From Fusobacteriaceae bacterium (GTDB lineage Bacteria; Fusobacteriota; Fusobacteriia; Fusobacteriales; Fusobacteriaceae): a DNA stretch of 8,007 nt. The position numbers were made by a program, and so were the translations under genes. A model generated the notes under the pieces. The model did no database searches. It was given only the letters and a program-made list of their open reading frames with translations, and was not told the DNA's origin. This document shows, piece by piece, positions 1 through 5,932 of this stretch. The stretch lies in the NCBI GenBank assembly GCA_030625925.1, contig DAOUPY010000054.1, forward strand, positions 1 to 8,007, in the 5' to 3' direction. Every line of letters begins with the position of its first letter. The first letter of the stretch is position 1.

Positions 1-27
1 CAATGTAAATTCTCGGATTCTAATCAC

Positions 28-810
28 CTACCTATGAAATCCTAGATCTGAAGGATTGATATCTCCCGATACATGGGCAATATTTCCTCCTGATTTTTCA
101 AACTCTTTTCGAAGTTTTACTACTTTTTTAGCCAATTCGACAGTATCGGTACTTAAATTTTCTGCTTTTATCCGTCCCTTTGACCAATATTCTATGATTA
201 ACTTACTGTCTCCATAGATATTTTTTTTCCCATCTTTTAGAGCTATATTCAGTGCAATATAACATCCTAAAAGTTCACCAAAGTTATTAGTGCTTCCTGG
301 TTTGGTTAGGTAGTTATCAAACTCATTGATTTTTTCTTTGGGAACAAAATGATGAAGGATAGAATTTCCGTATTTATCAGTTACTCTAACTTCGGTACCA
401 ATCCCACGGCCAGTTCCAGCATCAAAATATATTCCTGAGGGTAATTTTTCCTGAAGCATCTGTTTGCTTTCATAGATTCCTCCACCTGCTATCCAACTTT
501 TAGCCTCCTCACGACTTTTAAATGATTTGTAACGGATGTTGCCACCACGAGTAAGGGTTTTACACTCGTCCCAATCGTTGGTGATCACACCAGTGTTTGA
601 ATGGGTATAAAAGCAGGCATAAAATTTATCTAGTTTTTTTTCGTAGTTTCCTCCTGAACCTAACCATTTCTCAGCTTCTAGTTTAGTTATAAATCCTTTA
701 TATCTAGCTTTTTTTCCTTTGACTTTATCTTGACAGGCTGGCCAAGATGTTAGGACACCAGATTCATTTAAATTTTCAATAACATATGCATAATATTTAT
801 TTTTTGCCAT
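28..810 (-). CDS. rnhA: Ribonuclease HI with two N-terminal viroplasmin domains
   Basis: This cytoplasmic endonuclease should cut the RNA strand of RNA-DNA hybrids (R-loops, Okazaki primers). Two copies of the short viroplasmin/RNase H1 N-terminal domain, which binds hybrid or double-stranded RNA, lie at about residues 5-52 and 62-111; both show the Y-x-A/C start, a central W and the R-Y-K-G/S-F core. The RNase H fold follows from about 126. The likely catalytic acids are D130 (in FDAGTG), E179 (in NNFGEL), D201 (in YGDSK) and D255 (in NPSDLGFH). The C-terminal GDINPSDLGFHR replaces the H-rich loop of E. coli RNase HI; I recall this variant from viroplasmin-family RNases H of anaerobes. At 260 residues it is longer than the roughly 155 of E. 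coli RNase HI because of the double N-terminal module. The ATG at 810 is preceded by AGGAG (818-822, minus strand) at 7-nt spacing. It is transcribed divergently from the DUF547 gene. Confidence 0.93.
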   Translation of the reverse strand: MAKNKYYAYVIENLNESGVLTSWPACQDKVKGKKARYKGFITKLEAEKWLGSGGNYEKKLDKFYACFYTHSNTGVITNDWDECKTLTRGGNIRYKSFKSREEAKSWIAGGGIYESKQMLQEKLPSGIYFDAGTGRGIGTEVRVTDKYGNSILHHFVPKEKINEFDNYLTKPGSTNNFGELLGCYIALNIALKDGKKNIYGDSKLIIEYWSKGRIKAENLSTDTVELAKKVVKLRKEFEKSGGNIAHVSGDINPSDLGFHR

Positions 811-1081
811 TATTTTTCTCCTATTTGTATATTTTAAAGATTTTGTTCTATGTGGTTTTTATTTTACTTATCACGATCTTTCTGTGCAAGGTTTAAATTT
901 TCAATCATTCACTTTAATTATTATACCATTATATTAGAAAATAAAAAAGCAACGTGACGTTCCATTCAGGCAGACACAATCTAAGTTTTTATAATCTTTT
1001 ATTTATAATTTTCTAGATAATTATAAAGGAAAATTAAAATATTGACAGAAGAAATAAATAGGAAAATTTGGAGGTGGAAAG
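811..1081. other. Divergent intergenic region
   Basis: This AT-rich spacer separates the leftward RNase H gene from the rightward DUF547 gene. On the minus strand it holds the extended -10 described separately. On the plus strand there are TATAAT matches at 990-995 and 1004-1009 without convincing -35 partners, so the DUF547 promoter is not resolved. A short odd palindrome, AACGT-G-ACGTT, lies at 951-961 beside the leftward promoter. I see no small gene or RNA here. Confidence 0.5.
913..952 (-). promoter_or_regulatory. Candidate promoter for the RNase H gene
   Basis: On the minus strand a perfect extended -10, TGGTATAAT, has its TATAAT at 925-920. A second TATAAT sits just upstream (933-928). 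The -35 side is only T-rich; TTGCTT at 952-947 is 21 bp from the first -10, which is too far, so recognition would lean on the extended -10. Transcription would start near 913 and leave a leader of about 100 nt. It faces away from the DUF547 gene. The call rests on sequence match alone. Confidence 0.45.
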
Positions 1082-1783
1082 ATGAAAAAAATACTAATTT
1101 TATTTTTTATTATGACGAGTCTCGTTATGGCAGATTACTTGGATACTTGGGATGAACTCCTGCAAAAGTATACATCTATTGGAGAAAAAGATAATATAAC
1201 TTTAGTAGTAATAGATTACAAAAATCTCAAGGAGGATCTTAAATTTGAAAAGTTATTAAAAGAATTAAAGGATATGGAGATTAAAAAAATGAAGGGAGAT
1301 GAGTTGAAGGCATTTTGGATAAACACTTATAATATAGGAGCTGTTAAGATGATAATGGATAACTATCCTATAGATGGGATCAAAGATGCAGGATCACTAT
1401 TTGAATCGGTCTGGAAAAAAGAAATTATAGAGGTGGAAGACAAGGTATATTCTTTGCGGGAAATAGAAAATGACATTTTGAGAAAGACTGGAGATGAACG
1501 GATCCATTTTGCCATAGTATGTGCCTCGATATCGTGCCCAGATTTAAAAATGAGTGCTTATCGCGGTCGAGATTTAGATAAAGAGCTTTTAGAACAAAAA
1601 TTAAAATTTATAGAGGAAAAAAATAAGGGGGTTTATACAGAGGGAGATACTGTATATATATCTAAAATTTTTAAATGGTATAAGGGTGACTTTGGGAATC
1701 TAAGGGAATATTTGGATATTTCCCAGGATAAAAAAATAAAATATCTAGACTATAATTGGAAATTAAATGATTTGAATCAATAA
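1082..1783 (+). CDS. Secreted DUF547 family protein
   Basis: The protein has a DUF547 domain, a family of unknown biochemical function common in exported bacterial proteins. Residues 1-17 form a signal peptide: KK, then a hydrophobic run, then V-M-A before D18, a good signal peptidase I site with no lipobox Cys. The mature protein therefore probably acts in the periplasm. Family hallmarks in order are the W-x-x-L-L-x-K-Y opening (23-30), VDYK-like IDYKNL (44-49), KAFWINTYN (76-84), RIHFAIVCASISCP (140-153), ISKIFKWYKGDF (193-204) and YLDYNWKLN (221-229). The conserved C147 and C152 could bind metal or form a disulfide; this is my guess. The 233-residue length suits a single-domain member. The ATG follows a strong site, GGAGGTG (1070-1076). 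It looks monocistronic, since rpmE downstream has its own promoter. The family call is firm; the function is unknown. Confidence 0.88.
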   Translation: MKKILILFFIMTSLVMADYLDTWDELLQKYTSIGEKDNITLVVIDYKNLKEDLKFEKLLKELKDMEIKKMKGDELKAFWINTYNIGAVKMIMDNYPIDGIKDAGSLFESVWKKEIIEVEDKVYSLREIENDILRKTGDERIHFAIVCASISCPDLKMSAYRGRDLDKELLEQKLKFIEEKNKGVYTEGDTVYISKIFKWYKGDFGNLREYLDISQDKKIKYLDYNWKLNDLNQ

Positions 1784-1790
1784 AATTGTG

Positions 1791-1821
1791 TCAAGTAAAT
1801 TAAATTTACAAAAACACTTGA
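1791..1821. repeat. Inverted repeat at the rpmE promoter
   Basis: Two nested inverted repeats lie between the DUF547 stop and the rpmE -10. The inner one is GTAAATT (1795-1801), one base, then AATTTAC (1803-1809). The outer one is TCAAGT (1791-1796) with ACTTGA (1816-1821), whose right arm overlaps the rpmE -35. It lacks the G+C stem and T-run of a terminator. It may be an operator for rpmE, but AT-rich DNA forms such repeats often. Confidence 0.4.
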
Positions 1822-1853
1822 ATTTATGTTGTTTTTCTGATATAATTACTCTC
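1818..1853 (+). promoter_or_regulatory. rpmE promoter
   Basis: TTGAAT (1818-1823), a 17-bp spacer, then TATAAT (1841-1846) preceded by TGA, which makes an extended -10. This is a near-consensus vegetative promoter, as expected for a ribosomal protein gene. Transcription would start near 1853 and give a leader of about 38 nt. Confidence 0.8.
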
Positions 1854-1890
1854 GTGAATAAAAAATTTTTTATAAAGGAAGGTGACTAGA

Positions 1891-2100
1891 ATGAAAAAAG
1901 GTATTCATCCTGATTATCACTCAATTAACGTTGTGTGTTCATGTGGAAACAAATTTGAAACTAGATCAACATATACAAAAGAAACTTTAAATGTAGCTGT
2001 TTGTTCTGAGTGTCATCCATTCTATACAGGTAAGGCAAAATTCATTGATGCCGCTGGTAGAGTAGATAAGTTTAACAAAAGATACAAGCTTAAGAAGTAA
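1891..2100 (+). CDS. rpmE: 50S ribosomal protein L31, zinc-binding (C+) form
   Basis: This 69-residue protein of the large ribosomal subunit makes contact with the small subunit across the inter-subunit bridge. It starts with the canonical [10 protein letters not shown] and carries the Zn-ribbon cysteines C16, C18, C38 and C41 (in CSCG and [10 protein letters not shown]), so it is the cysteine-containing form, not the zinc-independent paralogue. The C-terminus is the usual basic RYKLKK. I chose the ATG at 1891: a GTG at 1882 is in frame but lies inside the Shine-Dalgarno sequence AAGGAAGGTG (1875-1884), and the family begins at MKKGIHP. It is flanked by a strong promoter and an intrinsic terminator, so it is probably a single-gene transcript. 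Confidence 0.97.
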   Translation: MKKGIHPDYHSINVVCSCGNKFETRSTYTKETLNVAVCSECHPFYTGKAKFIDAAGRVDKFNKRYKLKK

Positions 2101-2108
2101 TAAAGATG

Positions 2109-2135
2109 GGACTTTTTTTAAAGTCCTATTTTTTT
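2109..2135 (+). terminator. Intrinsic terminator after rpmE
   Basis: A perfect 7-bp stem, GGACTTT (2109-2115) with AAAGTCC (2120-2126), has a TTTT loop and is followed by a T-run (2129-2135). It sits 8 bases after the rpmE stop. The T-run is mirrored by seven A at 2138-2144, so a weak A/T stem may follow. Confidence 0.88.
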
Positions 2136-2150
2136 AGAAAAAAATAAGCA

Positions 2151-2286
2151 GCCTAACTCCTTTCCTGTTGTCGTTTCCTCTCAGATCAAAGGAAACTATC
2201 GTAATCGCTTCGAAGTACTTACGTTAGTTTCTCTTATTTAAGAGAAACTATAAGAAGGAGGAGTTAAGTAAAAAAAACTCAGGAGG
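2151..2286 (+). ncRNA. Candidate structured 5' leader of upp (unknown class)
   Basis: The bases between the rpmE terminator and the upp start codon are packed with inverted repeats and hold no open reading frame I can support. One fold is a closing stem TAACTCC (2154-2160) with GGAGTTA (2260-2266) around three hairpins. These are GTTTCC/GGAAAC (2173-2178/2191-2196), CGTAA/TTACG (2200-2204/2219-2223), and a perfect 11-bp hairpin TAGTTTCTCTT/AAGAGAAACTA (2225-2235/2240-2250) with loop ATTT. A competing fold joins GAAACTA (2192-2198) to TAGTTTC (2225-2231), coaxial with the CGTAA stem. GAGTT (2261-2265) can also pair with AACTC (2276-2280), next to the upp Shine-Dalgarno AGGAGG (2281-2286). No hairpin ends in a T-run, so any control would more likely be on translation or RNA stability than on termination. 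I recognise no T-box, PyrR-binding or known riboswitch consensus. It could instead be a dispersed palindromic repeat. Confidence 0.5.
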
Positions 2287-2293
2287 AATAAAC

Positions 2294-2917
2294 ATGTCAG
2301 TAATAGAAATTAATCACCCATTAGTACAACATAAATTAACTTTGCTTAGGAATAAGGATGCAGAAACAAAATTATTTAGAGAAACTTTAACAGAAATAAC
2401 AGGATTGATGACCTATGAAGCTACAAAGGACTTCAAATTAAAGGATACAGAGGTAGAAACTCCTATAATGAAAACAACGGCTAAAATTTTAGCTGATAAA
2501 GTGGCTGTAGTTCCTATTCTAAGAGCTGGATTAGGAATGGTAGAAGGAGTTACGACATTTATCCCAACGGCTAAAATAGGACATATAGGAGTATACAGAG
2601 ATGAAGAAACATTACAACCAGTATACTACTACTGTAAATTACCAGAGAATATAGCTGATATGAAAGTTTTATTAGTAGACCCTATGCTTGCCACTGGTGG
2701 ATCAGCAATCTATTCAATTGATTATCTTAAGGAAGCAGGTGTAAAAGATATCTCATTTATGTGTATCATAGCAGCTCCTGAAGGGATTGCCAAGGTAATC
2801 GAAAAACATCCTGATGTAGATATCTTTGTAGGAAAAATTGATAAAGGATTAGATGAAAATTCATATATCTATCCAGGGTTGGGAGATTGTGGAGACAGAA
2901 TATTCGGAACTAAGTAA
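2294..2917 (+). CDS. upp: Uracil phosphoribosyltransferase
   Basis: This cytoplasmic salvage enzyme makes UMP and pyrophosphate from uracil and PRPP. The sequence is canonical over its whole length (207 residues, against about 208-209 usual). It has the N-terminal [13 protein letters not shown] (8-20), the conserved PILRAGLGM (74-82), the PRPP-binding [14 protein letters not shown] (125-138) and the C-terminal uracil-binding loop [16 protein letters not shown] (191-206). In that loop Cys replaces the more usual Ala, probably without effect. The ATG at 2294 follows AGGAGG (2281-2286) at 7-nt spacing. The gene stands alone, between the structured leader and its own terminator. I found no convincing promoter, so it may start within or just before the leader, or depend on read-through from rpmE. 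Confidence 0.97.
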   Translation: MSVIEINHPLVQHKLTLLRNKDAETKLFRETLTEITGLMTYEATKDFKLKDTEVETPIMKTTAKILADKVAVVPILRAGLGMVEGVTTFIPTAKIGHIGVYRDEETLQPVYYYCKLPENIADMKVLLVDPMLATGGSAIYSIDYLKEAGVKDISFMCIIAAPEGIAKVIEKHPDVDIFVGKIDKGLDENSYIYPGLGDCGDRIFGTK

Positions 2918-2959
2918 TAGAAAATTGTAATGAATAGAAAAATAAAATAACATAATTTC

Positions 2960-2991
2960 AAAGGATTTCCCTCAGGGGAAGTCCTTTTTTT
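2960..2991 (+). terminator. Intrinsic terminator after upp
   Basis: The stem AAAGGA-T-TTCCC (2960-2971) pairs with GGGAA-G-TCCTTT (2976-2987) through one T-G wobble. The loop is TCAG, and T2985-2991 is the T-run. This is a strong rho-independent terminator and it isolates upp from the azoreductase-like operon. Confidence 0.92.
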
Positions 2992-3152
2992 CAAACTTTT
3001 TATTATGAAATTTTAGAATTTTGTGTTATTCTTAATATTGTAACTATAACAAATATCTTTTTTATATCTTGTAAAAAAAATTAAGACAGGACATAGTATG
3101 ATAAAGTCGTAAAAATTAGTAAATCAATAAAAAATAATGAGGGAGAGACTGA

Positions 3153-3737
3153 ATGAAAGTGTTGTATATAAAAGCCAGCCCAAAACCAAAAGATGAATCT
3201 GCTTCCCATAGAATTGCGGAAGTGTTTATAGAAGAATATATAAAAAATAATCCAAAGGATGATGTAGTAGAATTAAACCTCCATGATAAGGGGTGCAGAC
3301 ATATAGACTATGAAATTCTGTGTGATTCATTTGAAAGAAAGGGAGTCATGGTAGAAACAGCAAATGAATTTATAAAATACGATAGGTATATAATCAGCTC
3401 TCCCATGTGGAACCTTTCAATCCCGGCAATTTTAAAAGCCTATATAGATCTCATCACTGTAAAAGGAATTACTTTTAAATATAGTAAATTAGGGCTTCCC
3501 ATTGGTCTTGCAAAGGGGAAAAAAACTGTCTATTTAGGATCCAGAGGAGGGGGATATCCATTCCCGCTTTCCCTGATTGCATTTGATATGAGGTATATAA
3601 AATATATATTTAGATTTATAGGGATAAAAAACTTTAAAAGTTTCATCCTTGAAAATGTAGATAAATCACCAGAAAAGACAAAACAAAATTTTGAAAAAAA
3701 CTTAGAGAAAGTCAGGAAACTGGCAAGAAAATTTTAA
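3153..3737 (+). CDS. azoR: AzoR-like FMN-dependent NADH:quinone/azo oxidoreductase
   Basis: This is a flavodoxin-fold reductase of the AzoR/NQO group. Such enzymes bind FMN and use NAD(P)H for two-electron reduction of quinones or azo compounds in the cytoplasm. The first strand and phosphate-binding loop are at MKVLYIKASPKPKDESASHR (1-20). The FMN isoalloxazine-contact motif is SPMWNLSIPAILKAYID (83-99), where E. coli AzoR has MYNFGIP. TFKYSKLGLPIGLAKGKK (107-124) and SRGGGY (130-135) complete the pattern. The 194-residue length matches the family (about 200). The start has GAGGGAG (3139-3145) upstream. A weak promoter (TTGTAA 3039-3044, 18 bp, TATATC 3063-3068) is possible. It is the first gene of a four-gene unit, 25 bp before the isoprenoid-synthase-like gene, so its natural substrate may belong to that pathway. 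The true substrate cannot be read from the sequence. Confidence 0.85.
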   Translation: MKVLYIKASPKPKDESASHRIAEVFIEEYIKNNPKDDVVELNLHDKGCRHIDYEILCDSFERKGVMVETANEFIKYDRYIISSPMWNLSIPAILKAYIDLITVKGITFKYSKLGLPIGLAKGKKTVYLGSRGGGYPFPLSLIAFDMRYIKYIFRFIGIKNFKSFILENVDKSPEKTKQNFEKNLEKVRKLARKF

Positions 3738-3762
3738 TATGAAGAGAATAGGACGGTAATAG

Positions 3763-4749
3763 ATGTATACAACAAGTAAATTTATGAAACAGCTTTTAAA
3801 ATCAAATAAAATATATAATACAGTAATAAAAGATGTGAGGAAAGATCTCTATGAACTATCTTTTTTTGATAAAATAGAGATTTGCGAAGAAAATTTAAAA
3901 GAGAATTTTAAAAAAAACTTTTTTTCTATATTTATGTTGAGTTTGATAGAGTTTTTAGAAACTGAAAGGGAAGATGTGGTCAAATACGGGAAATGTTTAT
4001 ATTATTTGAGAGGAATAATCACCTGTACAGATAATATTATAGATAATGAAAGAAAGGGAGCCATATTTTTAAATGGGATAAAGGAAAAAACAACAGAAAA
4101 TATCCTGTTGACCCTCCTCCTTCAAAAGAATCTAGAAAAAATCATCTTTGAATTAGATGTGAAAAACACAGGGATAAGCAACAAGGTGCTTGAAAGTGTA
4201 TATTTGATAGCTAAAAGTGAGGGAATGAGAGACCGGGCTATATATGGGAACTACCCAGATTATAATTTTATTTCCCATGAGATTCACAGCGGGATAGGGG
4301 GAGAACTCCTAAAAATAGGTGTTCTTGTTCCACTATTTCGTGAAAAAAATGATAAATTTAAAGATGTATCAAATATATTATATAATTTAGGAATGTCTTT
4401 ACAGGGGTTGGATGACCTCTGTGATATGGAGGAGGATTTTTATGCCGGAAAGATAAATTTAGCCGCTTCATTTTTCATGGATAAATTACAGGTAGATGAG
4501 GAAACTGCTGTTAATTTGGATATCTTAGAGACACCTGCCATAGAGGAGTATCTAAAGAAAATTATAGGTTATTCCATGGAAAGTTTTAGAATATTAGAGG
4601 AGTTAGGTTATCCAATCAATAAAAAAATTAGTATAAGATTACTATCTCATCTGTTTAAAATAAGGGGATTAGAAGATCTTTGGAATATTTATAAAGAGGA
4701 GGAAGAGAATGAAGAAAATCGTTTTAGGAATTATGCTTTTAATGGGTAG
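3763..4749 (+). CDS. Divergent class I isoprenoid synthase-like protein
   Basis: This all-helical protein resembles trans-polyprenyl diphosphate synthases. Such enzymes join allylic and isopentenyl diphosphates, using Mg2+ held by two Asp-rich motifs. The first motif is reduced: D90-N-I-I-D94 followed by ERKG (96-99), where typical members have DDxxD...R+G. The second is well kept: D217-D218-L-C-D221, with D225 and GK at 229-230. A Gly-rich helix, HSGIGGELLKIG (175-186), lies between them as in the family. The 328-residue length is in range. Similarity is motif-level only, so it could equally be a squalene/phytoene-type or terpene-cyclase-like enzyme, or a non-catalytic relative. The ATG at 3763 has a weak Shine-Dalgarno, AGGACGG (3750-3756). 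The last 13 codons overlap the DUF2147 gene in another frame, giving an acidic, probably disordered tail. Co-transcription with azoR and the methyltransferase is likely. Confidence 0.7.
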   Translation: MYTTSKFMKQLLKSNKIYNTVIKDVRKDLYELSFFDKIEICEENLKENFKKNFFSIFMLSLIEFLETEREDVVKYGKCLYYLRGIITCTDNIIDNERKGAIFLNGIKEKTTENILLTLLLQKNLEKIIFELDVKNTGISNKVLESVYLIAKSEGMRDRAIYGNYPDYNFISHEIHSGIGGELLKIGVLVPLFREKNDKFKDVSNILYNLGMSLQGLDDLCDMEEDFYAGKINLAASFFMDKLQVDEETAVNLDILETPAIEEYLKKIIGYSMESFRILEELGYPINKKISIRLLSHLFKIRGLEDLWNIYKEEEENEENRFRNYAFNG

Positions 4750-5197
4750 TTTAACTTTTGCTCAAGGTGGATATGAGGGGTATTGGATGATGCCAAAGGG
4801 TAAATTTATCATCCATATTGAAAAGACTGAAAGCAGCGAGTATATAGGTCATGTTGTCTGGCTAAAGGACCTGTATTACCCTGAGGGTGATAAGATGGAA
4901 GGGTTAGAGCAATATGACAGGAACAACCCAAATAAGAGTCTAAGAGAAGAGAATAGAAAAGTTATAGGGCTGTTAGTTGTAGGAGAACTTTTTGAAAAAG
5001 ATGGGAAATTAAAAGATGGTTGGATCTATGACTCTTGGAATGGGAAGATGTATCATGGAAGTGCTAAATTATTAGATGAGAATACTTTAAAATTAAGAGG
5101 ATCATTTGACAGGTGGGGGATTATTGGATTGAGTCAAAAGGCTAAAAGGGTAGTGGACCTAAAAAAATATGGAATACTAACTGATGAAAAAAAATAA
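4709..5197 (+). CDS. Secreted DUF2147 family protein
   Basis: This exported protein of the DUF2147 family has unknown function and a probable beta-barrel, lipocalin-like fold. Residues 1-18 form a signal peptide (MKK, a hydrophobic core, then T-F-A before Q19). Family landmarks are G24-Y-W, VVWLKDLY (49-56), DRNNPNKSLR (70-79), GLLVVGEL (87-94), GWIYDSWNGKMY (104-115) and TLKLRGSF (126-133). The 162-residue length is typical. The start is well supported by AGGAGG (4697-4702) at 6-nt spacing. The gene begins 41 bp inside the preceding gene, and its end overlaps the methyltransferase start by 14 bp, so it is probably translated in step with both. A barrel protein beside a prenyl-synthase-like enzyme might bind a lipid product in the periplasm, but that is speculation. 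Confidence 0.87.
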   Translation: MKKIVLGIMLLMGSLTFAQGGYEGYWMMPKGKFIIHIEKTESSEYIGHVVWLKDLYYPEGDKMEGLEQYDRNNPNKSLREENRKVIGLLVVGELFEKDGKLKDGWIYDSWNGKMYHGSAKLLDENTLKLRGSFDRWGIIGLSQKAKRVVDLKKYGILTDEKK

Positions 5198-5789
5198 TTA
5201 TAGTGAAAGATCTAAGATTTTTTTTGACAGAGCTGCAAATACTAATTATGGTAATTCAGAAAAATTAGACAAGTATATCTTAAAAAATATAGATATAGAC
5301 GATAAAACAACCGTCCTTGACTTAGGATGTGGAGATGGAAGATTTTTAAAAAAATTAAGGGCTTTAAATTCAGATAACATTCTCTATGGGCTGGATATAT
5401 CCGAGAAGATGTTGGAGATAGCTGACTCTAAAAAGATTCAAAGGTGTGAGTTTAGTCTTGGGGATAGTAGTTATTTACCCTATAAAGATGGAAGTATAGA
5501 CCTGATAGTCTGCCTGAATTCATTTCATCATTATCCGACTCCAGAGTTGACTCTAAAGGAGATAAAAAGAATTTTAAGTTCAGATGGGAGGGTAATAATA
5601 GGGGATATATTTACCCTGCCAATTATTAGACAGATAATTAATTTATATCTGCCATATAGTAAAAGTGGAGATTATAAGATGTATTCTAAGAGAAGTTTAG
5701 ATGAAATCTTTAGTGTAGAAGGGTTTAAAAATAAAATGTTTTCTATAATATCTCCTTGGTTATTCGTGTCAGAATATAAAAATAAATAA
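5184..5789 (+). CDS. Class I SAM-dependent methyltransferase (methyltransferase-11 type)
   Basis: This small cytoplasmic methyltransferase has the Rossmann fold. Motif I, VLDLGCGDG (44-52), binds SAM. D71 in GLDISEKML (69-77) should hold the ribose. GDSSYLPY-x-DGSID (93-106) and F114-H-H116 complete the UbiE/MenG-like pattern, though that pattern is shared by many enzymes and does not fix the substrate. At 201 residues it is a little short, lacking a large C-terminal cap. The hydrophobic stretch at about 140-157 could contact a lipid or small hydrophobic acceptor. It starts within the end of the DUF2147 gene, with only GGAA (5171-5174) as a poor Shine-Dalgarno, so translational coupling is likely. 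It is the last gene of the azoR unit and is followed by a terminator. A quinone-like or prenyl-lipid acceptor is possible from context only. Confidence 0.85.
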   Translation: MKKNNYSERSKIFFDRAANTNYGNSEKLDKYILKNIDIDDKTTVLDLGCGDGRFLKKLRALNSDNILYGLDISEKMLEIADSKKIQRCEFSLGDSSYLPYKDGSIDLIVCLNSFHHYPTPELTLKEIKRILSSDGRVIIGDIFTLPIIRQIINLYLPYSKSGDYKMYSKRSLDEIFSVEGFKNKMFSIISPWLFVSEYKNK

Positions 5790-5819
5790 AAAATCATTCT
5801 CAATTGGATGGTTTTTTTT
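5788..5819 (+). terminator. Intrinsic terminator ending the azoR-methyltransferase unit
   Basis: The stem AAAAAATCATTC (5788-5799) pairs with GGATGGTTTTTT (5806-5817) through two T-G wobbles. The loop is TCAATT, and T5812-5819 forms the T-run. It overlaps the methyltransferase stop codon. The A-run before the stem could let it act weakly on the other strand, but no converging gene is present. Confidence 0.85.
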
Positions 5820-5932
5820 GATAAATTATTAATTTTTGTAGTAAGAAATAATATTTTTTTGAGATAGTAATAAGTATAGAATGGTGATACACTTTAAACA
5901 TTAATTTTTTTTAATAAACGGAGGAAGTTTTA

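Noticed and set aside
1042..1047. Perfect TTGACA as a -35 for the DUF547 gene.
   Set aside because: At 17 bp the -10 would fall on 1065-1070 (AATTTG), which is no -10 match and runs into the ribosome-binding site.
1882..1890. GTG start for L31 adding three residues.
   Set aside because: The GTG is inside the Shine-Dalgarno sequence, and L31 proteins begin with MKKGIHP at the ATG at 1891.
2205..2220. CTTCGAAG resembling a tRNA T-loop.
   Set aside because: No acceptor stem, anticodon arm or GG-TTCRA-CC context is present. It is a palindrome inside the leader hairpin.
2151..2269. Integron attC-like ends: GCCTAAC on the left and GTTAAGT on the right fit RYYYAAC ... GTTRRRY.
   Set aside because: The motifs are short and degenerate and follow partly from the inverted repeat itself. 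The outer ends pair poorly (C2153 faces A2267). The flanks are housekeeping genes, with no integrase or cassette array.
2151..2269. Small non-autonomous mobile element (MITE) with terminal inverted repeats.
   Set aside because: I found no clear target-site duplication, and the right end runs into the upp translation signals. It stays an alternative that a genome-wide copy count could revive.
5859..5891. Promoter for the NUDIX gene from TTGAGA (5859-5864) with nearby TATAGA, TAGAAT or GATACA.
   Set aside because: None of these -10 candidates lies 16-18 bp from the -35, so I do not call it.
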